Shown here piece after piece: positions 15,967 to 24,609 of a DNA stretch of 25,869 nt. The first letter of the stretch is position 1; the number at the start of each line of letters is the position of its first letter. The stretch comes from JBCBKZ01 sp039026975 (GTDB lineage: Bacteria; Bacteroidota; Bacteroidia; J057). The stretch covers positions 1 through 25,869 of the forward strand of contig JBCCLI010000042.1 of the NCBI GenBank assembly GCA_039026975.1, written 5' to 3'. The notes beneath the pieces were generated by a model that ran no database searches, was not told where the DNA came from, and saw only the letters and a list, made by a program, of their open reading frames with translations. A program made the position numbers and the translations under genes.

Positions 15967-17631
15967 TCAGCCTATTTGGAATTCAGGTGATTGAATAATG
16001 GCACGGATAACCTTTTTCAACTGTGGCTTGACTGCGCTGTCATCTCCTGACCCTTTGTACATATCCCATTCCACCATCCAGTTGATCTCAGAAAGGTCAT
16101 CCAGCATGATGTCATTCAGGAAGTAGTCAAATCTGTCAGCAGTAACCTCCTCAGGTAATAAGTATGACAGAAGCTCACTTAGTAAGTGCTGGGCTATTCT
16201 GGCTCCTTGGTGAGGCCCCATGACACCTGTGGGATCAGGTCCATCAAAGTCTGAGATGTTCTCCACATTTTCCACAAAAGTCATGACATTCATTTGCATA
16301 AGCTCTCCTCCATCCAGGTGTTCATCAGCTATGACATATCTGGCGGGGATAGACTTAGCACTTATCCATAGCCTGTTAAAATCAGGTGCCTGGAATACTG
16401 GCTCATAGCCTGCTACATCTGGTGGGGCAAATAAGTCAAAACAGGCATCTGATAGTCGTTTCTGCATACCCCAACGGAAGAAAGTTACATAGGAATCAAA
16501 GGGATCTGCTACTGGGTCTGGAATGGGAATTCGGAAGAATCGTATGATATTACCCTGAAGATCTAAAGGAGACTTTATCAAGGCTCCTACTACCTCATCT
16601 GTATTGATTGCATTATCTTCATCGTAAAAGTGTTGACTGCTTAGCAGTTGGGTAAGGGTAGGGACTACAGCATAATTATTATTTCTGAGGGTAGCCGCCA
16701 GAGGCTGGATAATATCATTTTCTACTTCTTCTGACCATGTTTTCCGCACGAAGAATCTGTACATTCTCCTACAGATAGTTAAGGCTGTGGTAGGCTGGTT
16801 AAAGATCATATCTACGAAATCCCTGATCTCATCTACCATGGTTTCCTGGGTAGCTCTACCCGTGATCACTGTATTATTGAATGCCTGAGAAAACTCTTTG
16901 CTTTCTATGTCATGCCTTTCTATGACAGGAACTGCGGCAGGCATGCCTGTTTCTACGTCTATGTAAAGAGGATCATCCCAGTCTGTATTTTTTCTAAAGC
17001 CGGTCAATAGTCTGGCAGCAGTACGAATATCATCTTCTGTGTAATTCGTATAGTCACCGTCGCCTATCTGATCACCTTTACCTATGGTAAAAAGCTCGAA
17101 AAACTCACGTGCAAAGTTTTCATTGGGGTTACCCTTAATACTTTCTCCTATATCCAGGTAATCATTCATCCCATTATCCAAGCAAATTTTAAAGGCCAGA
17201 TCCTTATAAGAGCCTGAGGCATAATGCATAAATAGCCTGAGGGTATAGTAGTGATCTTCGCTTCTGTCAATGTCTTGAAAGCTGGTACTAAAACTGGTGT
17301 GCAGAAAGAAAGTAACCTTTGAAAATGCGGTAGTTCCATTGGTGGGATTAAACGCATGGTGTAACCACCAGGAATTGGCAATAAACTTTAATTCATCATT
17401 ACTAGAGTTTGCAGGGGTTTGTCCACTTATCAACCAGGTTTCTCCTGTTTTAGGATCTACCGGGTGATCAGGCAAGGGGGGGAAATTCATCAGCTGGCTT
17501 AAGGCTTCTTCAGCAGTTTTAGTAGCAAACTCGTCAATTTCTTTTCGAGTAGCTCCAAGGGTAGTTCGTCTTAATAAATGAGCGGCTAACCTTTTGCCAA
17601 GTACACCTGTTCGCGGATTCAGTGATGCCAT
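15967..17631 (-). CDS. DUF1800 domain protein
   Basis: 554 residues. The family landmark H-L-L-R-R-T-T-L-G-A-T (18-28) is present, with the typical F-F-L-H-T-S, N-E-N-F-A-R-E-F-F-E-L-F-T-I-G (the family's N-x-N-x-A-R-E-x-x-E-L motif, mid-protein) and C-R-R-M-Y-R-F-F-V. DUF1800 genes regularly accompany DUF1501 genes, as here, and the two are transcribed together with DUF1800 first. No signal peptide is seen with the start at 17631 and none can be recovered upstream. The pair is found in many Bacteroidota and Planctomycetes-type genomes; the biochemical role is unknown. Confidence 0.88.
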   Translation of the reverse strand: MASLNPRTGVLGKRLAAHLLRRTTLGATRKEIDEFATKTAEEALSQLMNFPPLPDHPVDPKTGETWLISGQTPANSSNDELKFIANSWWLHHAFNPTNGTTAFSKVTFFLHTSFSTSFQDIDRSEDHYYTLRLFMHYASGSYKDLAFKICLDNGMNDYLDIGESIKGNPNENFAREFFELFTIGKGDQIGDGDYTNYTEDDIRTAARLLTGFRKNTDWDDPLYIDVETGMPAAVPVIERHDIESKEFSQAFNNTVITGRATQETMVDEIRDFVDMIFNQPTTALTICRRMYRFFVRKTWSEEVENDIIQPLAATLRNNNYAVVPTLTQLLSSQHFYDEDNAINTDEVVGALIKSPLDLQGNIIRFFRIPIPDPVADPFDSYVTFFRWGMQKRLSDACFDLFAPPDVAGYEPVFQAPDFNRLWISAKSIPARYVIADEHLDGGELMQMNVMTFVENVENISDFDGPDPTGVMGPHQGARIAQHLLSELLSYLLPEEVTADRFDYFLNDIMLDDLSEINWMVEWDMYKGSGDDSAVKPQLKKVIRAIIQSPEFQIG

Positions 17632-18066
17632 GGATTCAATTGCTGTTAATGTTAAATGAACGTAAACACACAGATTATAAAGGTAATTCTTCTGCTTAAG
17701 TAGAGCTTGGAACTTTTTGCGAGGGATAAACTTAAGCAGTTTATATACCTAATTTGGGTGCTTTGTATACCAAAAGTAAGGTATTAACCTGAATAAATGG
17801 ATTATTAGTATGGAAAAATGAGGGGCATGTTAAATGAACGACTCTTTCGTAATAAAAAGAGAGAAAATAATTCACGGATAAAATATTTGAATATTTATTG
17901 TATTAAAGGAGAGGGGTTTTGACAATGATTTTATAAGATTAAGCGTATATACTTCAGGTTAAGCATGTAATATTTTATGAGAATATTTGGATATAACCCC
18001 AGCTAAATTATCCATTTTTGCAAAGAATAAACTGCAACGAATCAGACCCCTTAGATACAGGAAAGA
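17632..18066. promoter_or_regulatory. Divergent intergenic region with direct and inverted repeats
   Basis: AT-rich spacer between the divergent DUF1800 and PKD-protein genes. It holds ATGTTAAATGAACG twice (17649-17662 and 17827-17840), an exact inverted repeat CTGCTTAAGT / ACTTAAGCAG (17692-17701 and 17730-17739), and AAATATT-TG-AATATTT (17881-17896). On the minus strand TACCTTTA (17678-17685) is a 7/8 match to TAnnTTTG for DUF1800. No gene or RNA is seen. Confidence 0.45.
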
Positions 18067-20487
18067 ATGCCCAGGCCTCAAACATGTATTTTACTAGTCC
18101 TTCTCTTTCTTATCACTATTTCTGTTCGCGCTCAGCTTCCGCCGAACCAGCCTGAGCAGGACTGCTTCAGTGCCATTCCCGTCTGTCAGGACATATATGT
18201 GCAGAACAATGCCTACTCAGGTGCGGGATCTGACCCGGATGAAATTAACCCTGCTTTATCCTGCAGGTTACTCGGAGAAATAAATAGTGTGTGGTATGTC
18301 TTTAAAATAGAGACACCCGGCAACCTGTGTTTTACCATTACTCCTAATAATGCTACTGAGGACTACGACTGGTCATTATATAATCTCACAGGAAGGTCTT
18401 GTGCAGACATTAAAACAGTGCCTGGATTAGAGATAGCCTGTAGCTGGGATGCACCAGACCTCATGGCAGGATGTACAGGAGTGACAGGCGTAAATGGTCA
18501 AACAGGGGGCCCATGTGGACTACAAAACAGAGCTTGTATTCCTGTGAATGCCGGAGAAACCTTTGTGCTGAATGTGAGTAACTTCACAGGATTTGATGAT
18601 GGGTATGTATTAGATTTTAGCCAGTCTACAGCTGTATTATTTGATGATACTCCACCTGATATGGTAGGAGCCTCTCCATTCTGTGATGGAGCAGCCGTAT
18701 CTTTCTCGGAGAATGTATTATGTAATACTGTTGATCCTGGAGACTTTACGGTAACTGGTCCTGGGGGGCCATACACCATTTCTGCTATTTCCAGTGATAA
18801 CTGCGATGCCGGGGGTACCTTTGATAATACCTTTAGGCTCACCATAGACCCGCCTGTACAGTTTCCCGCTAATTACACTGTCTCTCTGGTGGGGAACGTT
18901 TCAGATTTTTGTGGAAATGTGGCTAATCAAAACTCTCAGGATGTATTCCTACTCCCTCCTCCTAATTCTTCTGTAACAGCAGTGGACCCACAATGTCTGG
19001 AAAGTAATGATTTTGAATTTACTTATGATGGAGGATCGGTAGATCTGATTTCCTACATTTGGGATTTTGGAGACAGTACGGGTTCCACCGGCCCCACTAC
19101 CCAGCATACCTACCTAAGCTCAGGCCCTAAAACGGTCTCTCTTACCATCAGAAATATCAATAACTGCGTAGATACCAGCTTTCTGGATGTATTAGTAGAG
19201 CCTACCCCCATAGCAGATTTCGCTGTGGATAGTACCTTATGTTTGGGAGATACAGTAGGGATAGCGAACCTTTCTACTATAGATAGTGTGTCAGCTTTAT
19301 CAGGCTTCCAGTGGGAAATGGGAGATGGACTGGTAACTAATCAGGATACACCTACCCATGTTTACCTACAGCCTGGCCCCTATACCATTACCCTGAACGC
19401 CTTTAGTGTAGCTAACTGTGTGGGAAGTACCAGTCAGGATGTGGTGGTTTATCCTAAGCCAGAGGTGGCTTTTACGGCAGAGGAAAATGTCTGTTTCTAT
19501 GATTCAGCCCATTTTGTGAGCCTCTCCACTATCAGAAACGATATAGCTAATGATAGTTTAGAACGTTGGATTTGGTCCTTCGGAGATAGTAATACCTTGG
19601 CTAATGTTCTGGCGCCTGCGCACTTATATGATACTTCCGGCATTTATTCTGTCAACCTGACCGTCTTTTCAGATAAGGGTTGTGCAGACAGTCTTACCCA
19701 GGATATAGAAATTTACGCTACGCCCCCTCCTGTAGTTACTTTTGATACAGTATGCTTTAGTGATAGGGCTTTTTTACAAGCTGTTCCTGTACCGGGGGGT
19801 ACCAGCAGATGGTATGAAAATGAAGCGGATACCCTGGCTTTTTTCTCAGGCTCTACCTTCCTGACCAGCCCAGTAGTCTTTGACCAGACCTATTATGTAG
19901 ATGCTTTGTCTGCTCAGGGTTGTGTAAGCGAGCGAGATACGGTATCTGCCATTGCCAGAATTCCCGAAGAAGGGAGCATATTGGCGAGTGATTCCCTGCT
20001 AGAACTCCCTACTGCCATAGTGAACTTATCAGTACCTGATGAAATACGTGGGGCAGATTTTCTCTGGAGCTTTGGGGATGGAATCCAATCCACCTCTGAG
20101 CAGCCTGTGCACGAGTATCAGTTTCCTGGAAAATACCTGATAACGGTAGATGTAGTAGATGTGTACGGCTGTGAGTACGCCTTTGAGACGCCGATAGAGG
20201 TTAAAAAGCTGGTAGCGGTGTTTGTGCCTAGCGGATTCTCTCCTAATGGGGATGGAGTTAATGATGAATTCTTCATACAGGTGAGGTCTATCACACGCTT
20301 CACGTTCAAAATCTATAATCGTCATGGTAATCTTGTGTTTGCGTCCCAGGATCCGGATTTCCGCTGGAAGGGTGAAAGTGATGAAGGAGTAGTGCTGGCT
20401 GAAGGGGTATATACCTACCGCTTAGATGCCTTGGATGTTACGGGAGACCAGCTCACGGAGGCCGGAACGGTTACCCTATTCCGATAA
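18067..20487 (+). CDS. Large secreted PKD-repeat protein with T9SS type B sorting domain
   Basis: 806 residues. Signal peptide about 1-23 (hydrophobic V-L-L-F-L-I-T-I-S-V, cleavage near R-A-Q). Residues 27-190 form a Cys-rich N-terminal domain with W-Y-V-F-K-I-E and G-E-T-F-V-L-N-V-S-N-F; 195-300 looks Ig-like (SbsA-type, D-D-T-P-P-D opening). PKD domains follow at about 305-380 (W-D-F-G-D-S-T), 390-465 (W-E-M-G-D-G), 475-555 (W-S-F-G-D-S-N) and 640-715 (W-S-F-G-D-G), with an Ig-like module about 553-640 (T-Y-Y-V-D-A-L). Residues 717-806 are the gliding-motility-associated C-terminal domain (F-S-P-N-G-D-G-V-N-D-E-F, K-I-Y-N-R-H-G-N-L-V-F), which directs export by T9SS. It is probably a cell-surface adhesin or polysaccharide-binding protein. 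No catalytic domain seen. Confidence 0.9.
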   Translation: MPRPQTCILLVLLFLITISVRAQLPPNQPEQDCFSAIPVCQDIYVQNNAYSGAGSDPDEINPALSCRLLGEINSVWYVFKIETPGNLCFTITPNNATEDYDWSLYNLTGRSCADIKTVPGLEIACSWDAPDLMAGCTGVTGVNGQTGGPCGLQNRACIPVNAGETFVLNVSNFTGFDDGYVLDFSQSTAVLFDDTPPDMVGASPFCDGAAVSFSENVLCNTVDPGDFTVTGPGGPYTISAISSDNCDAGGTFDNTFRLTIDPPVQFPANYTVSLVGNVSDFCGNVANQNSQDVFLLPPPNSSVTAVDPQCLESNDFEFTYDGGSVDLISYIWDFGDSTGSTGPTTQHTYLSSGPKTVSLTIRNINNCVDTSFLDVLVEPTPIADFAVDSTLCLGDTVGIANLSTIDSVSALSGFQWEMGDGLVTNQDTPTHVYLQPGPYTITLNAFSVANCVGSTSQDVVVYPKPEVAFTAEENVCFYDSAHFVSLSTIRNDIANDSLERWIWSFGDSNTLANVLAPAHLYDTSGIYSVNLTVFSDKGCADSLTQDIEIYATPPPVVTFDTVCFSDRAFLQAVPVPGGTSRWYENEADTLAFFSGSTFLTSPVVFDQTYYVDALSAQGCVSERDTVSAIARIPEEGSILASDSLLELPTAIVNLSVPDEIRGADFLWSFGDGIQSTSEQPVHEYQFPGKYLITVDVVDVYGCEYAFETPIEVKKLVAVFVPSGFSPNGDGVNDEFFIQVRSITRFTFKIYNRHGNLVFASQDPDFRWKGESDEGVVLAEGVYTYRLDALDVTGDQLTEAGTVTLFR

Positions 20488-21080
20488 GGAAAAGGGGGCG
20501 AAATATCTTTACCTTTGCGTAGCTAATAGTTGCAGAGAAACACTGGTATGACTTATCCTCTCCCCGGAGTAGGTCTGAATACTGGGGTGAGCACTTGGAT
20601 AAAAGTTTCTTCTTAACACTTAAGAAATCTTACAGGAACTGTTTCAACTGTTAGAAAGGGAAAGGCTGATTACTAATACGGGCAGCAGCTAAACACACAT
20701 ATTTATCTCAGGAAGCGACCTGTTCCACACTATTTCAGTGCCTTAAAGAGAATGAGTCAGCAGATAAATGCCCCTTACTGCTCTGTTTGTAAAGAAGAAC
20801 CTATTAATCTTCTACTTCTTCTAACTTTAGGAAATTAAGAAAAGTCTCTTTTCGGGACTGTTCCATCCCCCAAGAAGCCTCTCAAAAGAAATTCCGGTTT
20901 ACATATATTTCAAAGGGTATGTTTTTGGCATGAGGCTTGTGCCATATATCCTAAACCCAATGAGGATTATGGACAGCATTAGAACACATCTCTACCTTTT
21001 TGAAAATATCTGACCAAACTAATAATATAAATTCATTGAATTATTAGTTAATTTGTATATTGTAGAGAGGAAGAGTAGCC
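20488..21080. other. Intergenic region with hairpins and a promoter-like element
   Basis: No gene found on either strand. TACCTTTG (20510-20517, plus) fits the Bacteroidota -7 element but has no TTG at the right distance. Downstream there is a nested stem: TTATCC/GGATAA (20553-20558/20597-20602) around CCCC/GGGG (20562-20565/20584-20587), then TTCTTAA-CAC-TTAAGAA (20610-20626). These may be a terminator of the PKD gene or part of a small RNA or long leader. Nearer the next gene CTAATAAT/ATTATTAG (21019-21026/21040-21047) forms an inverted repeat. Confidence 0.4.
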
Positions 21081-23135
21081 GTGAAAATTCAAACGACATA
21101 TCAATTAGGGAAGGGAGCTATTTTCATAGCTTTCCTAATACCGTGGATGGTATTCTCTCAGGCTATACCTGTTTATAATACAGAACCTAATTCTTCCATA
21201 GACAGCTTATCTTATTTACAGGAGATCCAAAAGCAAATGGTCATTCAGGGAGAATACCTTGAGGCGGTAGATGCCGGAATCAGGGCCCTGAAAATTGCCA
21301 AAAGGTTAGAAGATCACAAGGCCATTATTCAGTTAAATAATGCGAGTGGAGTTATCCATCATAAGTTAGGTAACCAGGAGGAAGCCCTTAGGGTCTTCTA
21401 TGAAGTGCTAGCTTATGAAAAGCAGTACCCCTATCCTGAATACTACCCAAAAATCATTAATAACCTGGGTTCCATATTGATGGAAAATGATAGCATAGAA
21501 AAAGCTAAGTATTTCCTAAATAAATCCCTGGAAATCAGGATAGAAAATAATGATTCTACGGGTGTAGCAGCTTCTCTGGTAAACCTGGGGGTCATCCATT
21601 TCAAAGAAGAGGATTACATAAAAGCTATAGACAAGTATGAGGAGGGGCTTTCTTACTTCAAAGTAAAAAGTGATAAGGATAAGTGGTATTACGCAAATGT
21701 GTGTAATAATATTGCCGACGCCTATATAGAGCTTTCAGCATTTGAAAAGGCGCTAAACTATCTAATTAGGGCAGAAGAAGCAGGCCAAGAGGTAGGAGCA
21801 AAAGATATATTTCTGGAGAACTACAGACATAGGTCAAAGCTATACCAGCGAACGGGGCAGACCCAAAAAGCACTGGCCTACAAAGAGCTGGAATTTCAGA
21901 TAAGTGATAGCCTCTTGAATGAGGAACTTGCCATAAAAATAGCCCATTGGCAGGCTAAGTATGAAGGCTTAAAGAAAGACCATGAAATAGACTTACTGAA
22001 TAAAGAAAAGGCTTGGCAGGAACAAAAGATTATCCGCCAGCGGCAGATTCAGCAGTCTCTTCTGGTTACCTCTTTCTTATTGGTAGGGGTTATTTACCTA
22101 CTCTTCCAAAATATCAGAGCCAGGAGAAAGGCCCAGAAAGAAGTACAAGGAGAAAAAGAACTCTCAGATGCTTATCTAAATGCTACGGATGGTATTCTCA
22201 TGAAAGCAGGAGAGGACTTGAAGCTTACCTTCATTAATGAAAAAGGGGCTCAGCTATTGGGATTTGCAGGGGAGGAGGAAGAAAAAAGTATATGGGATAT
22301 GCTAAGTGGAGGGAAGAGAGACGGGGAGCTGGAAGCAGACCTTAAAAAAATGATTTCTGGAGAAAGGATAGCCCCTATAACAGTAAGAAGTAATATTTCA
22401 GACCCTGAAGGTCATAGCATGCACTTCAGCTGGAATATCACCAGACTCAGTAAAGAAGACAAAGAAGCTAGTCTCTTTTTCTCAGGGCATGACCTAACAG
22501 AAATTAATTATTCTGAGAGCACCATTAAAATGGCTATGATAGAAGGGCAGGAGCAGGAAAAAGAACGCATAGCCAAGGAGATACAGGATGCACTGGGACC
22601 TTTACTATCTTCTTCTAAGCTAAGATTATTAGCCTATGTAGAGGAGGAAAAGAAAAATGAAGACAGGCTGTTAGATACTATCAAGCTGCTGGATAAGTCC
22701 ATGGGTCAGCTTAAGGCTATAGCCCAAAGTTTGTCTGCTAACAGGATAAAAAACTATGGCTTAATAGCTTCCGTAATGGAGTCCTGCCAAGAGATAAGTG
22801 CCAGGACTAAGACAGAAATTAATTTCCAACCTTATTATATACAGGGGATATTTCCTAATGAGTTAGAGCTGGCTATCTACAGGATCTTTCAAGAAATCAT
22901 CCTATTCTCCATACAATATTTAAAGGCCAATACTATCAATGTCCACCTGATAGAGAATCCGGAATGTGTCATGCTAAATATTTTCCATGATGGAAGAGAA
23001 ATGGATGATGCGGTAGCTGCCACCAGCGAATGGACCAATGTCAATACCCGTGTTCAGATAGTGAAAGGTGGGCTGAAAACCCAACATTCTCCCAAGCAGG
23101 GCTACCTCTTTTCTATTAGCTTCCCTTATACCTAA
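21081..23135 (+). CDS. TPR-PAS histidine-kinase-like protein with degenerate catalytic residues
   Basis: 684 residues, GTG start preceded by GAGAGGAAGAG. Signal peptide about 1-27; TPR repeats about 45-280, placed outside the cytoplasm; a helical, charged stretch about 285-325; one membrane helix about 325-343; a PAS-like domain about 362-475; and a HisKA_3/HATPase-type kinase module from about 487. This is a common Bacteroidota sensor-kinase layout. The kinase core is degenerate: where E-R-I-A-x-E-I-H-D should carry the phosphoacceptor His there is Q-D (Gln502, codon CAG at 22584); the N-box Asn is Phe609; the G1 Asp is His636 and its Gly is Glu640; and the G2 G-x-G is missing ahead of N-V-N-T-R-V. 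The frame is intact. It probably acts as a pseudokinase sensor or scaffold rather than an autophosphorylating kinase. No partner regulator is adjacent. Confidence 0.85.
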   Translation: MKIQTTYQLGKGAIFIAFLIPWMVFSQAIPVYNTEPNSSIDSLSYLQEIQKQMVIQGEYLEAVDAGIRALKIAKRLEDHKAIIQLNNASGVIHHKLGNQEEALRVFYEVLAYEKQYPYPEYYPKIINNLGSILMENDSIEKAKYFLNKSLEIRIENNDSTGVAASLVNLGVIHFKEEDYIKAIDKYEEGLSYFKVKSDKDKWYYANVCNNIADAYIELSAFEKALNYLIRAEEAGQEVGAKDIFLENYRHRSKLYQRTGQTQKALAYKELEFQISDSLLNEELAIKIAHWQAKYEGLKKDHEIDLLNKEKAWQEQKIIRQRQIQQSLLVTSFLLVGVIYLLFQNIRARRKAQKEVQGEKELSDAYLNATDGILMKAGEDLKLTFINEKGAQLLGFAGEEEEKSIWDMLSGGKRDGELEADLKKMISGERIAPITVRSNISDPEGHSMHFSWNITRLSKEDKEASLFFSGHDLTEINYSESTIKMAMIEGQEQEKERIAKEIQDALGPLLSSSKLRLLAYVEEEKKNEDRLLDTIKLLDKSMGQLKAIAQSLSANRIKNYGLIASVMESCQEISARTKTEINFQPYYIQGIFPNELELAIYRIFQEIILFSIQYLKANTINVHLIENPECVMLNIFHDGREMDDAVAATSEWTNVNTRVQIVKGGLKTQHSPKQGYLFSISFPYT

Positions 23136-23446
23136 TTCTGGTTTTGGCTAAAAGCTATTGGTGAACCAATCTTATAATGCCTTCCATATCAGCCCTGTGC
23201 CTTCCATATTGGTATTGGCCCCAACACGCTTTGTCCCGCCAATGCAAGGCTGAAAGCCGCTCACGATCAGTAGGGTGACGTCCATCCCACCAGATACTTA
23301 TCATTTCAAATAAAGTACCCCAATCCCTGAATAGTTGATTATCAGTGAGAATTTTCCAAAACCCAAGCTAATGATATGGTATGCCTAATTGATTGGGAGG
23401 AGGTTAATCGCGCCTTTCTATATTCGTAATGGCTGACCCCATCCCC
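23136..23446. other. Convergent intergenic region, no gene
   Basis: Between the kinase-like gene and the terminators of the jelly-roll genes. It contains ATTGGT-GA-ACCAAT (23057-like position 23157-23170) just after the kinase stop, and TGCCTTCCATAT twice at a 20-bp period (23178-23189 and 23198-23209). A minus-strand frame is open from 23367 to 23155 but has no start codon context or recognisable family. Confidence 0.4.
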
Positions 23447-23482
23447 AAAAAAATACCACATACATGTTATACATGCATGTGG
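23447..23482 (-). terminator. Strong terminator of the jelly-roll operon
   Basis: CCACATACATG (23456-23466) and CATGCATGTGG (23472-23482) form an 11-bp stem with one mismatch around a 5-nt loop. On the minus strand it is followed by TA and seven T (plus-strand A run 23447-23453). It lies about 110 bases beyond the stop of the downstream jelly-roll gene. Confidence 0.75.
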
Positions 23483-23544
23483 CAAACTGTCCTATAATTC
23501 TAATCTGACCTATTACTATGTAATAGATCCTAATCAAAAGAACG

Positions 23545-23561
23545 TCTGGAAAAAATCCAGA
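23545..23561 (-). terminator. Hairpin just after the jelly-roll gene
   Basis: TCTGGA (23545-23550) pairs with TCCAGA (23556-23561) around A5. On the minus strand it is followed by CGTTCTTTTG. A short stem, probably a weak terminator or mRNA 3'-end structure ahead of the stronger one at 23447-23482. Confidence 0.45.
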
Positions 23562-23589
23562 TCCTTTGGCTTACATAAGTTGACGTTGA

Positions 23590-24597
23590 TTAAAGGTCTT
23601 TTGTATAGAAGAGCCCAATGGGTCCTTCATAAATACCGCCTATATTTCCTATGTCCTTTACCTTTACAGAAATGACATTAGGCTCGCCTTTTCTAAGAAA
23701 CTCTTCTGGTATAAGATAAACCCGCATTTGGTTGTAGGATTGACTCCTTCCATAAGGTCTCCCATCATTAGTGCTGCCTATATATTCACCGTTTAGGTAT
23801 ACTTGATCAAAGTCGTCTATTTTGCCTATTACTACGGCTAGGTTCCTGGTATCCATATTTTCTGGAAACACAAAGGTTTTCCTATACCAGGCCAGGCCAT
23901 CATACTTCCAGTATCCTTGATGTTCCCAAGGGTCCGGAACCATAATCTCATCCCAATTTTTATCAGAATAGTCTGTGTCCTTCCAGTTGTAGCTATTGCC
24001 TTTTTTAAACTTCCACAGCCCTCGTAAATCCAAGGCAGGGACTATGTTCATACGGGTGGCAAAGATTCCCAGATCTCCACTGACCATTCCCCCTTGCTGA
24101 TGGCTATCATATACCCTTACAGCAATGACACACTCTTTTCCAGGCTGTAATAACTCTAAGGGAATAGGATATTTCCTTAAGGCTCGATAGGCAGTAGTAT
24201 ACTGAGGTGGGAAGGAACCAGATCTACCTATTAGCTCACCATTTAGGTATACCTCATCTACATCATCTATATACCCTAGGACTAAATAGAGGTCTCTGCT
24301 AATCAGATTTTTAGGGATATATACTTTCTTTCTATACCAGGCAAAGCCGTTGTAGCCGTGAAATCCCTGATGTTCCCACATTTCTGGGGCATTGATCTTA
24401 TCCCAGTAGGAATCATCAAACTCTTTGGCAGCCCATTCTTCATTATCACCTATAGTGAACTTCCACTTGCCATTCAGATCTGCAATCCGCACCCAGTCGT
24501 CAGCCTGCACTGTCTGTAAGGAAATACTACACAGACTTACCAGCAGGAGTATGCGAAATAGAAAAGGGGCTTTTATATACGTTGAAATCAGATTCAT
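23590..24597 (-). CDS. Secreted protein with two tandem GH2/SASA-type jelly-roll domains
   Basis: 335 residues with a signal peptide (about 1-32, cleavage near V-Q-A). Two copies of one module fill the mature protein: about 41-181 and 191-330. Each has L-x-G-x-W-K-F, W-x-x-I/M-x-x-P-x-x-W-E-H-Q-G, Y-x-G-x-A-W-Y-R-K, I-D-D-x-D-x-V-Y-L-N-G-E and V-x-D near the end. This is the jelly-roll domain found at the N-terminus of GH2 beta-galactosidases and in sialate O-acetylesterases, where it packs against or binds sugar chains. No catalytic domain follows, so it is probably a carbohydrate-binding surface protein. It begins 12 bases after the neighbouring single-module gene in the same direction. The function is inferred. 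Confidence 0.8.
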   Translation of the reverse strand: MNLISTYIKAPFLFRILLLVSLCSISLQTVQADDWVRIADLNGKWKFTIGDNEEWAAKEFDDSYWDKINAPEMWEHQGFHGYNGFAWYRKKVYIPKNLISRDLYLVLGYIDDVDEVYLNGELIGRSGSFPPQYTTAYRALRKYPIPLELLQPGKECVIAVRVYDSHQQGGMVSGDLGIFATRMNIVPALDLRGLWKFKKGNSYNWKDTDYSDKNWDEIMVPDPWEHQGYWKYDGLAWYRKTFVFPENMDTRNLAVVIGKIDDFDQVYLNGEYIGSTNDGRPYGRSQSYNQMRVYLIPEEFLRKGEPNVISVKVKDIGNIGGIYEGPIGLFYTKDL

Positions 24598-24609
24598 GCT
24601 AAGTAGCTC

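Noticed and set aside
23155..23367. A minus-strand open frame of about 70 codons rich in Trp and Arg
   Set aside because: It is closed upstream by a TAG, continues into further stops, has no good start and resembles no family I recognise. Chance openness is likely, though a decayed gene cannot be excluded.
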